A DNA stretch of 5,139 bases from an uncultured Prevotellaceae bacterium. GTDB taxonomy: Bacteria > Bacteroidota > Bacteroidia > Bacteroidales > Bacteroidaceae. The DNA is taken from positions 1 through 5,139 of the forward strand of contig CAMOSA010000154.1 of the NCBI GenBank assembly GCA_946624335.1, written 5' to 3'. The position numbers and the translations under genes are program-made. Shown one piece after another: positions 1 to 5,139 of this stretch (the first letter of the stretch is position 1; every line of letters starts with the position of its first letter). The notes beneath the pieces were generated by a model that saw nothing but the letters and a program-made list of their open reading frames with translations, searched no databases and was not told the DNA's origin.

Positions 1-19
1 GCTAATTTTAATCTTTTAA

Positions 20-111
20 TTCATTTTTAATTTTTATCTTTTAATTTTTAATTCCCCTTAGGGCCGTTCATTTTTATCTTTTAACTTTTAATTTTTAATT
101 CCCCGCAGGGG
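20..111. repeat. Two tandem copies of an AT-rich repeat with a C/G hairpin
   Basis: Two imperfect direct copies lie at about 20-63 and 67-111. Each begins TTCATTTTTA, continues through TTTTTATCTTTTAA and TTTTTAATT, and ends in a C run and G run that can pair: CCCC-TTA-GGG at 54-63 and CCCC-GCA-GGGG at 101-111. The second hairpin begins two bases beyond the TAA stop of the minus-strand permease gene. Neither strand has a U-tract directly after the stem, so I do not call an intrinsic terminator. The block could still act in 3'-end formation or mRNA stability, or be an intergenic repeat family. No gene is visible in positions 1-113. Confidence 0.7.
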
Positions 112-113
112 CT

Positions 114-1358
114 TTACTCCTCACGCATCGCATCGACAGGCTTGATGGCCATAGCACGTGCGGCAGGTGCAAGTCCGGCCAGCACGCCGAGTGCGGCGAG
201 CAGTGCCGCAGCACCGATGGCTGTCCAGAAGGTTACCTGGAAGTGGGCTTTGAGGATGCCGTCCTCGGTCATGCCAAGCTCGAGCATCTGCAGGATGATG
301 ACTGCAAAGAGTATGCCGCTGATGCCTGCCACGGCCGTGAGCAGGATGCTCTCTGAGATGATCTGGGTGAGTATGGTGCGTGGTGTAGCGCCGATGGCTC
401 GGCGTATGCCGATCTCGGTGGTGCGCTCCTTGACAGTGACCATCATGATGTTGGACACTCCGATGGCGCCAGCCAGCAGTGTGCCTATGCCGACGAGCCA
501 GATCAGCAAGTCTACGCCCGAGAAGAGGTTATCCATCAGCCCGAAGAGCACCTCGGTGTTGAACACCATGACGGCTTTCTCGTCAGACGGGTCGATGTCG
601 TGAGCTCGTGCTACGACCTCTCGTATGCGGGGCGTAATGTCGCTGATGGCGGTGCCACGACGGGCGGTAATGGCAATGAGGTCGATGCGGTCACCCATAT
701 TGAAGGCGCGTTGCATCAGAGAGAGAGGAATGACGACAGCCTCGTCTGCCGAGCCGTTGATATTTATATTACCACCGGCATAGTTGACACCGACGACGGC
801 ATAGTAGGCCGAGTCGAGGCGAACAAGCTGTCCGCACGGATCTCCGCCGCCGGGGAAGAGCGACTTGTAGACTTTCTTGCCGAGCACGCATACCTTGCGT
901 TGCTGAGCGATATCCATATCATTGATATAGCGGCCGTAGTAGAGTGTCGGCGCCTCCACCTTGGCGTAGTCGGGCAGTTGGCCCTTGACACTACAGTTAT
1001 ATTTATTATCGCCGTTGACCGCCTGTACCCCCCAACGTGATGCCAAGGGCGAGATGACCTCGAGCTGTGGCACCTGAGCCTGCAAGCGTGTGATATCGCC
1101 CGTCGTAAGCGACCACAGACGGCCCTTGCGGAAGCCGTGGTAGGGCTTCGTCGTCGGCTGCTCCCAGATGATGGCCGCATTCGTAGCGAAGCCCTCGAAG
1201 TTGTTGCTCAGCATCTCCTTCATGCCATCACCACCGCCGATGAGGGCGACGAGCATGAACACACCCCAGAACACGCCGAAGCCGGTGAGGAAAGAGCGTG
1301 TCTTGTTGCGAAGCAGCGTCTCCAACAACTCGTGGTATGTATCAAGATCAATTCTCAT
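114..1358 (-). CDS. MacB/FtsX-type ABC transporter permease (second permease of the unit)
   Basis: This 414-residue inner-membrane protein has the layout of MacB-like permeases. A short cytoplasmic N-terminus leads into TM1 at about 23-43. A large periplasmic MacB_PCD-like domain follows at about 45-280. Three C-terminal helices lie near 282-306, 332-357 and 376-399 (FtsX domain). The cytoplasmic stretch ERTTEIGIRRAIGA (311-324) and the terminal AIKPVDAMREE are family hallmarks. It is a divergent paralog of the permease just upstream. Shared segments include KPYHGFRKGR (71-80) against KPYEGLKEGR, and GRYINDMDI (142-150) against GRFINDFDI. It lacks a fused ATPase domain, unlike E. coli MacB, so it should rely on the ATPase at 2748-3407. 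The ATG at 1358 is chosen because TM1 follows at the usual distance. It is the last gene of the unit visible here, 78 bp after the first permease; an adaptor gene could lie beyond the left edge. The substrate is unknown. Confidence 0.93.
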   Translation of the reverse strand: MRIDLDTYHELLETLLRNKTRSFLTGFGVFWGVFMLVALIGGGDGMKEMLSNNFEGFATNAAIIWEQPTTKPYHGFRKGRLWSLTTGDITRLQAQVPQLEVISPLASRWGVQAVNGDNKYNCSVKGQLPDYAKVEAPTLYYGRYINDMDIAQQRKVCVLGKKVYKSLFPGGGDPCGQLVRLDSAYYAVVGVNYAGGNININGSADEAVVIPLSLMQRAFNMGDRIDLIAITARRGTAISDITPRIREVVARAHDIDPSDEKAVMVFNTEVLFGLMDNLFSGVDLLIWLVGIGTLLAGAIGVSNIMMVTVKERTTEIGIRRAIGATPRTILTQIISESILLTAVAGISGILFAVIILQMLELGMTEDGILKAHFQVTFWTAIGAAALLAALGVLAGLAPAARAMAIKPVDAMREE

Positions 1359-1367
1359 ATTCTTGGT

Positions 1368-1379
1368 CTACGGCCGTAG
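1368..1379. repeat. Perfect 12-bp palindrome in the gap between the permease genes
   Basis: CTACGGCCGTAG is a perfect palindrome about 10 bases upstream of the ATG of the second permease, within the 78-bp gap 1359-1436. No TAnnTTTG promoter box is visible in this gap on the minus strand. It may be a protein-binding site or simple chance. Confidence 0.3.
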
Positions 1380-1436
1380 TTGAATGTTGAAAGTTCTTCA
1401 TAACTCATAAGCTAAGGGTATCATGCGCCGAGCGCC

Positions 1437-2693
1437 CTACTCTGCCCTCAGGGCCTCAATCGGCCTGATGCGTGCTGCCTTGAGCGCCGGCACAAGGCCT
1501 GCGATGGTGCCCGCGATGATGAGGACGACCGTCACGGCGAGACAGGTGCCGAGGCTGACGGTCGGGTTGACGAACACGGTCGTGGTGAACAGGCCTGTCT
1601 CGATGGGTTTAGAGCCGAGGGTGGCGTCCATATAGAGGTTGGCAAAGATGCCGAGGAGCATACCGATATAACCGAAGAAGCCTGTCACGACGATGCTCTC
1701 GGTGATGATGATACGTAGGATCGATGCCGGTGAAGCACCGATGGCCTTGCGGATGCCGAACTCACGTGTCCGTTCGCGAACCGTGATAAGCATGATGTTG
1801 GACACGCCGACGATACCGCTGAGCAACGTGAACAGCCCGATGATCCATAGCGCAGTCTGTATGATGTTCGTGCCCTTGGCCATCTGCATGGCCTGCGTGA
1901 AACGGTTCCATACCCAGATGGCATCCTCGTCGTCGGGAGCAGCACGATGGTTGCGGTTGATGGTGGCACGATAGCGTTGCTCGAAGGCTTCATTGTCGGC
2001 CTCTGTGTCGAGGCCATGGAAGGTGAAATTGATGCGTCCGACGTGATTACCTCTATTATATATAGTCTGCAGCGTCGTGAACGGTACGATGGCCTCGGTG
2101 CTCATACGGCTCTTGTCCTCCTGCTCCAGGCCCACGACAGTGAACGCCATATCGCCGACGCGTACGGTCTTGCCGAGCAGCCGATGTGGGTCTTCAGGAA
2201 CGAGTTCACGGGCCTGGTTCTCAGACAGCAGAATGACCTTGCGACGCTCGCGTATATCGAAGTCATTGATGAAGCGTCCGGCTGCCAACTTGCGCTTGTT
2301 GATCTCGAGATCCATGGGATAGACGCCCCGTAGGCTGCTGCTGACATAGTTTTCTCCAAAGGTGATGGTGCTACCGTCCTCGAAGAGAATGGCTCCCGCC
2401 TTGTCGATATTCTGCGTGAAGCGTGTCTCGGTCAGCACCAAGTCCTGATCTTCGAGACTGATCTCACGCCCTTCCTTCAGACCCTCATAGGGTTTGGAGG
2501 TCATACCGCCGAACACCATCATCGAGTTGTCGACCCAACGATCGTTGTTCTCGACCTGCGCATTGAGCAGTCCGTTGCCGGCACCGAGCAGGACGATAAG
2601 CATGAAGATGCCCCACGCCACGGCGAAGCCCGTCAGCGCTGTGCGCAGCTTGTTACGCTGCGCCGTCTGCCATATCTCGTTCAACGCTTCCAT
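1437..2693 (-). CDS. MacB/FtsX-type ABC transporter permease (first permease of the unit)
   Basis: This 418-residue inner-membrane permease has TM1 at about 20-42, after an N-terminal amphipathic segment (EIWQTAQRNKLRTAL). A periplasmic MacB_PCD-like domain spans about 43-275. Three C-terminal helices lie near 278-303, 327-353 and 380-403. The FtsX-domain signature RERTREFGIRKAIGA is at 306-320, and the protein ends RIRPIEALRAE, as these permeases usually do. The two different permeases and one separate ATPase suggest a heterodimeric membrane part with an ATPase homodimer, as in LolCDE. The start at 2693 gives the standard N-terminus. On the coding strand the upstream gap (2694-2747) is purine-rich, with AGGA close to the ATG as a possible weak ribosome site. 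The 54-bp spacing from the ATPase gene supports one transcript. Tripartite efflux or lipoprotein or peptide transport are all possible; the substrate cannot be told from sequence. Confidence 0.94.
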   Translation of the reverse strand: MEALNEIWQTAQRNKLRTALTGFAVAWGIFMLIVLLGAGNGLLNAQVENNDRWVDNSMMVFGGMTSKPYEGLKEGREISLEDQDLVLTETRFTQNIDKAGAILFEDGSTITFGENYVSSSLRGVYPMDLEINKRKLAAGRFINDFDIRERRKVILLSENQARELVPEDPHRLLGKTVRVGDMAFTVVGLEQEDKSRMSTEAIVPFTTLQTIYNRGNHVGRINFTFHGLDTEADNEAFEQRYRATINRNHRAAPDDEDAIWVWNRFTQAMQMAKGTNIIQTALWIIGLFTLLSGIVGVSNIMLITVRERTREFGIRKAIGASPASILRIIITESIVVTGFFGYIGMLLGIFANLYMDATLGSKPIETGLFTTTVFVNPTVSLGTCLAVTVVLIIAGTIAGLVPALKAARIRPIEALRAE

Positions 2694-2747
2694 CGTCCTA
2701 TATGTTCTCTTCTTATCTTTACTCTTCTTCTCTATTCCTCTTTACTC

Positions 2748-3407
2748 TCATTCTATCACTCCATCCTTGATGCGAATGATACGATTGGTCTGCGCCGCCA
2801 CGGAAGGATCATGCGTGACGATGATCATGGTGATATGCTCCTCACGATTGAGACGCTTCAGCAGTTCCATGACCTCGATGCCGGTCTTCGAGTCGAGGGC
2901 TCCGGTCGGTTCGTCGGCAAGGATGATCTTGGGACGCGTCACCAGAGCACGGGCTATCGCTACACGCTGACGCTGACCGCCCGACATCTCGTTGGGGTAA
3001 TGCTCAGCCCAATCCGTCAGCCCCATCTTCGCCAGCTCGTCCATGGCCATCTGATGTCGCTTGCGACGACTGACGCCTTGGTAGAACAACGGCAGCTCGA
3101 CATTCTCCACCGCTGTCTTGAAGCCGATGAGGTTGAACGATTGGAAGATAAAGCCAATCATGCGGTTACGATATTCTGCGGCACGCGTCTCGGTGAGGTT
3201 ACGGATGAGCGTACCTGCCAACCGGTACTCGCCCTCGTCGTAGTCGTCGAGGATACCTAATATATTTAATAAGGTGCTCTTGCCTGAGCCCGATGCCCCC
3301 ATGATGCTCACCAGCTCGCCCTCGGCAATGTCGAGGTCGATGCCTTTGAGCACATGCAGCGGCTGCGCACCGGTGTATGTTTTATGTAAGCCTTCGAGAT
3401 GAATCAT
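2748..3407 (-). CDS. ABC transporter ATP-binding protein, LolD/MacB type
   Basis: This 219-residue cytoplasmic ATPase should power the two permeases encoded downstream. All nucleotide-binding motifs are intact: Walker A GASGSGKST (37-45), Q-loop Gln89, ABC signature MSGGQ (141-145, Met in place of the usual Leu), Walker B IILADEP with Asp165 and Glu166, D-loop ALD (170-172) and switch His199. Length and sequence match the MacB/LolD/FtsE group (MIHLEGLHKTY at the start, GFIFQSFNLI around the Q-loop). The frame is open up to 3548. The ATG at 3407 is chosen because homologues start this way, and the extra 47 codons would run through the promoter region and are not ATPase-like. A TACCTTTG promoter box ends only 9 bases before this ATG, implying an almost leaderless mRNA. 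Transcription diverges from the lipoprotein/radical SAM operon. Confidence 0.96.
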   Translation of the reverse strand: MIHLEGLHKTYTGAQPLHVLKGIDLDIAEGELVSIMGASGSGKSTLLNILGILDDYDEGEYRLAGTLIRNLTETRAAEYRNRMIGFIFQSFNLIGFKTAVENVELPLFYQGVSRRKRHQMAMDELAKMGLTDWAEHYPNEMSGGQRQRVAIARALVTRPKIILADEPTGALDSKTGIEVMELLKRLNREEHITMIIVTHDPSVAAQTNRIIRIKDGVIE

Positions 3408-3416
3408 AATTGGCCG

Positions 3417-3449
3417 CAAAGGTAATGCTTCTTTATTTATCTTGACGAA
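3417..3449 (-). promoter_or_regulatory. Bacteroidetes-type promoter for the ABC transporter unit
   Basis: Reading the minus strand, TACCTTTG (3424 down to 3417) exactly fits the TAnnTTTG -7 consensus of the Bacteroidetes primary sigma factor. The best -33 candidate is TTCG (3449-3446) with a 21-base spacer, one mismatch from TTTG, so the upstream element is weak. The box ends 9 bases before the ATG at 3407, so the predicted leader is only a few bases long. Confidence 0.6.
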
Positions 3450-3456
3450 TAAAATG

Positions 3457-3494
3457 TGTGAAAAGTTGCAATCACGGCAATAAACTTTGTGAAA
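3457..3494 (+). repeat. TGTGAAA direct repeat, 31-bp period, in the divergent promoter region
   Basis: TGTGAAA occurs at 3457-3463 and 3488-3494, 31 bp apart start to start, which is close to three helical turns. The second copy lies just before the -33 element of the lipoprotein promoter. This placement would suit an activator or repressor binding one DNA face, but the motif is short and AT-rich and may be chance. Apart from this and the two promoters, I see nothing else in the 148-bp gap 3408-3555. Confidence 0.25.
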
Positions 3495-3496
3495 TA

Positions 3497-3528
3497 TTTG
3501 GCTCAGTCGTACAAAAGGGCTATTTTTG
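3497..3528 (+). promoter_or_regulatory. Bacteroidetes-type promoter for the lipoprotein/radical SAM operon
   Basis: TTTG at 3497-3500 (-33 element) and TATTTTTG at 3521-3528 (-7 element, exact TAnnTTTG) are separated by 20 bases, near the usual spacing for this phylum. Transcription should start near 3533, giving an A-rich leader of roughly 23 bases before the ATG at 3556. No strong Shine-Dalgarno sequence is present, as is normal in Bacteroidetes. Confidence 0.8.
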
Positions 3529-3555
3529 CAGCGCAAAACATAAAACAATGTTAGT

Positions 3556-3753
3556 ATGAATCATATCAAACAAAAGCTGTTTGCAGCACTCCTCACCGCC
3601 CTTGGCTTTTCAGCCTGCACGAAGGAGCAACCCGATCTCTACGGTCCACCCGTGCTCTATGGACCACCTGTAGACTCGTTAATCGTGGACGATGACACCC
3701 GTGGCACGGTGCCGCAGCCAGCCATTGACCCTTCAACGCAAGAGACAGAATGA
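3556..3753 (+). CDS. Small radical SAM-associated putative lipoprotein 1 (tandem LYGPPV)
   Basis: This 65-residue predicted lipoprotein has a basic N-terminus (K5, K7), a hydrophobic stretch FAALLTALGF (9-18) and a lipobox FSAC with Cys21 as the lipidated residue. The mature peptide is about 45 residues. It contains two adjacent copies of LYGPPV (28-33 and 34-39), then an acidic, Pro/Thr-rich tail ending QETE. It resembles the lipoprotein half of the rSAM/lipoprotein system (TIGR04134, as I recall), where a conserved LGF precedes the cysteine and YG-P follows it. Members I remember are usually longer, so this is a short version. It is the first gene after a good promoter. Its TGA overlaps the next ATG (ATGA, 3750-3753), showing translational coupling. 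It is probably a substrate of the radical SAM enzyme encoded three genes on; that role is inferred from context. Confidence 0.82.
   Translation: MNHIKQKLFAALLTALGFSACTKEQPDLYGPPVLYGPPVDSLIVDDDTRGTVPQPAIDPSTQETE
3637..3672 (+). repeat. Tandem 18-bp repeat encoding LYGPPV twice
   Basis: The units at 3637-3654 and 3655-3672 encode identical hexapeptides but differ at four positions, all synonymous third bases (tac/tat, ggt/gga, ccc/cct, gtg/gta). The protein repeat is therefore conserved while the DNA has drifted, which suggests the hexapeptide matters to function. Confidence 0.85.
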
Positions 3754-3941
3754 CAAAGATATTACGTCGCCTCTTCACAGGCATCTTGGCTGTCCTGGGT
3801 TTCACAGGCTGCAACAACAGCTATGGACCGCCCGCCCTCTACGGCGGACCGCCGCCACGTGACACGATGAAGATAGCCAAGGAAGTACCTGACAGCACGA
3901 CTCAGGCATCACCTAATCCCAACATAACAGAGACAGAATGA
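3750..3941 (+). CDS. Small radical SAM-associated putative lipoprotein 2 (YGPPALYGGPPP)
   Basis: This 63-residue predicted lipoprotein is paralogous to the preceding gene. Basic residues K3, R6 and R7 precede the hydrophobic segment LFTGILAVLGF (8-18) and the lipobox FTGC, with Cys21 at the same position as in lipoprotein 1. The mature part, about 43 residues, opens with NNS, then YGPP (25-28) and LYGGPPP (30-36), a variant of the tandem motif in the first gene. It ends ITETE, matching the QETE end of the first gene. The last bases GAGACAGAATGA (3930-3941) are identical to 3742-3753, so the end-to-start junction looks duplicated along with the gene. It overlaps both neighbours by 4 bases (ATGA). 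It probably shares the fate of lipoprotein 1: modification by the radical SAM enzyme, export and lipidation. Function is unproven. Confidence 0.82.
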   Translation: MTKILRRLFTGILAVLGFTGCNNSYGPPALYGGPPPRDTMKIAKEVPDSTTQASPNPNITETE

Positions 3942-4087
3942 GAAAGACCTACCAACGCCTGCTGGCCGCCGCACTGACGGCCCTGGGCTTCGGCGCTGCC
4001 TACAGTTGCAAGCAACCGGAGACCGACATCGAGGAGCTCTATGCCTGTCCCGTAACCGAATACAACGATTCTATCACCGACTCCTGA
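3938..4087 (+). CDS. Very small putative lipoprotein 3 (LYACPV variant, 49 residues)
   Basis: This 49-residue ORF starts at the ATG inside the ATGA overlap with lipoprotein 2 and ends at TGA 4085-4087, two bases before the radical SAM start. The N-terminus MRKTYQRLLAAALTALGF closely follows the leader of lipoprotein 1. The putative lipobox is AYSC with Cys24; Tyr at -2 is unusual, and three extra residues separate the LGF from the cysteine. The mature part is only about 26 residues, KQPETDIEELYACPV followed by an acidic tail TEYNDSITDS. LYACPV (34-39) appears to be the counterpart of LYGPPV, with a second cysteine, Cys37, in place of the first proline. The shared leader, coupling on both sides and matching motif argue for a real gene despite its size. 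It could be a third substrate, a degenerate copy, or a partner peptide for the enzyme. Confidence 0.75.
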   Translation: MRKTYQRLLAAALTALGFGAAYSCKQPETDIEELYACPVTEYNDSITDS

Positions 4088-4089
4088 AG

Positions 4090-5139
4090 ATGAACCTCCG
4101 CAATCGCATAGGGCAGGAAATTGCCCATCAGCTCTATCGGACGATCGAACATGAACATCCGCTGCGACAGTTGTTCTGGGAGTGCACGCTGCGCTGCAAC
4201 GTCCACTGCCGCCATTGTGGCAGCGACTGCAAGAAGATCGCCGGCGTCCAAGATATGCCCGCCGAGGACTTCTTACGTGTCCTCGATAGCGTGGAGCGTC
4301 GCTGCAACCCACACGAGGTCTTTGTCATCATCACCGGGGGCGAACCTCTCGTACGTGACGACCTCGAAGAGGTATGCGCTGAGATCTACCGCCGTGGCTT
4401 CCCATGGGGACTCGTCACCAACGGTTTAGCCCTGACGGCCGAGCGCTTCGAGTCACTCAGAAGGGCGGGGATGCACACCGTGGCCCTCAGCCTCGACGGC
4501 TTGGAGGAGAACCACAATTGGCTGCGAGGACACATGAAATCATTTCAGCACACCTCCGAGGCTATCGACATCCTTGTCTCCTCAGGCATTGTCTTCGACT
4601 GTGTTACGTGCGTCAACCGACGCAACTACAGCGAGCTGCCCGCCATTCGCGACTTTCTCATCGAGAAAGGCGTTCACGACTGGCGCATCTATACCATCTT
4701 CCCTGTCGGACGTGCCAAGGATGACCCTGATATGCGTCTCTCAGCCGAAGAGTTTCGAGGCGTCTTCGAGTTCATCAAACAGACCCGTCGTGAAGGACGC
4801 ATCCATGCCAGCTACGGCTGCGAAGGTTACCTTGGCGAGTATGAACCTGACGTCCGCGACCATTTCTTCCACTGCCAGGCTGGTATCACCGTAGGTAGCG
4901 TCATGGCAGACGGCGCCATCGCAGCCTGCGCCAGCATACGCTCCAACTACAATCAGGGCAATATCTACCAGGACGACTTTATGGAGGTGTGGGAGCACCG
5001 CTACCAGCCGCACCGCAGCTTCGAGTGGCGACGCACAGGCGACTGCGCCGACTGTCGCCACTGGCGCTATTGCCGGGGCAACGGAATGCATCTTCGCGAC
5101 GACAATGGACAGAACATCCTCTGCCACGTCAAGCGGCTG
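4090..5139 (+). CDS. Radical SAM/SPASM enzyme of the rSAM/lipoprotein type, 3' end missing
   Basis: 350 residues are visible with no stop, so the gene runs off the right edge; a short C-terminal piece is probably missing. The SAM-binding [4Fe-4S] motif is Cys36-x3-Cys40-x2-Cys43 (CNVHCRHC), preceded by WECTLR. GGEP (83-86) and LSLDG (133-137) are standard radical SAM core elements. A C-terminal SPASM-like region carries Cys262, Cys280, Cys319-x2-Cys322-x5-Cys328 and Cys345, likely ligands of auxiliary clusters. The segments WECTLRCN, CRHCGSDC and GNGMHLRDDNG match what I recall of TIGR04133, the enzyme of the rSAM/lipoprotein system. SPASM enzymes commonly modify ribosomally made peptides, so the three small lipoproteins encoded upstream are the expected substrates. 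The ATG at 4090 follows the previous stop by two bases and is the only ATG before the cluster motif. The reaction is unknown. Confidence 0.92.
   Translation, partial: MNLRNRIGQEIAHQLYRTIEHEHPLRQLFWECTLRCNVHCRHCGSDCKKIAGVQDMPAEDFLRVLDSVERRCNPHEVFVIITGGEPLVRDDLEEVCAEIYRRGFPWGLVTNGLALTAERFESLRRAGMHTVALSLDGLEENHNWLRGHMKSFQHTSEAIDILVSSGIVFDCVTCVNRRNYSELPAIRDFLIEKGVHDWRIYTIFPVGRAKDDPDMRLSAEEFRGVFEFIKQTRREGRIHASYGCEGYLGEYEPDVRDHFFHCQAGITVGSVMADGAIAACASIRSNYNQGNIYQDDFMEVWEHRYQPHRSFEWRRTGDCADCRHWRYCRGNGMHLRDDNGQNILCHVKRL

Noticed and set aside
101..116. Intrinsic terminator for the ABC unit
   Set aside because: The CCCC-GCA-GGGG hairpin is well placed just after the stop, but the transcript after it reads AAUUAAAAAUU with no U-tract.
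142..1040. Plus-strand ORFs of about 150 residues opposite the second permease
   Set aside because: They lie antisense to a clear permease gene, encode low-complexity Ser/Ala/Met-rich or unpatterned sequence, and show no promoter or family motif.
2700..2760. Polypyrimidine tract with repeated TCTTTACTCT between ATPase and permease genes
   Set aside because: The decamer occurs at 2716-2725 and 2739-2748, but this is a low-complexity purine-rich spacer on the coding strand and suggests no specific site beyond a weak AGGA near the permease start.
1947..3260. Further plus-strand ORFs opposite the first permease and the ATPase
   Set aside because: These are antisense shadows of two well-supported genes and contain no recognisable domain.
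3408..3548. Extension of the ABC ATPase by 47 N-terminal codons
   Set aside because: The frame is open, but the extra residues are not ATPase-like, family members begin at the MIHLEGLHKTY position, and the extension crosses both divergent promoters.
3902..5127. Minus-strand ORFs opposite lipoproteins 2-3 and the radical SAM gene
   Set aside because: They overlap the coupled plus-strand operon, are rich in Arg/Ser/Cys or Ala/Val as expected for reverse-frame reading, and lack supporting signals.

Overview
The window looks like a chromosomal fragment from a member of the Bacteroidales, possibly a Prevotella or Porphyromonas relative. Three things point there. Two promoters match the Bacteroidetes -7 consensus TAnnTTTG. 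The start codons lack strong Shine-Dalgarno sequences. The right half encodes a radical SAM enzyme with tiny lipoproteins, a pairing I know from this order. The genus cannot be fixed from the sequence. Coding regions are moderately GC-rich, while the left edge and the central divergent promoter region are AT-rich.

Layout: positions 1-113 hold two copies of a roughly 44-bp AT-rich repeat, each ending in a small C/G hairpin. From 114 to 3407, on the minus strand, lies a three-gene ABC transporter unit. In transcription order it is an ATPase (3407 to 2748), a first MacB/FtsX-type permease (2693 to 1437) and a second, paralogous permease (1358 to 114). Positions 3408-3555 are a 148-bp divergent intergenic region with a promoter facing each way. 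From 3556 to the right edge, on the plus strand, three very small lipoprotein genes (65, 63 and 49 residues) are followed by a radical SAM/SPASM enzyme cut off by the window end. The first two gene junctions are 4-base ATGA overlaps and the third is a 2-base gap, so the four genes almost certainly form one translationally coupled operon.

How the parts may work together: the plus-strand operon resembles what I recall as the rSAM/lipoprotein system (TIGR04133 enzyme, TIGR04134 lipoproteins). As far as I know it has no established chemistry. The straightforward model is that the enzyme modifies the short lipoproteins in the cytoplasm before secretion and lipidation. The first lipoprotein carries a tandem LYGPPV motif, the second a related YGPP pair, and the third an LYACPV variant; this motif is the best candidate for the modified or recognised core. 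The divergent ABC transporter has one ATPase and two different permeases, like LolCDE or MacB-type exporters. It could move or release the lipoproteins, but its link to them rests on adjacency alone. The most interesting content is the 3556-5139 cassette, including a 49-residue gene that short-ORF cutoffs may drop.
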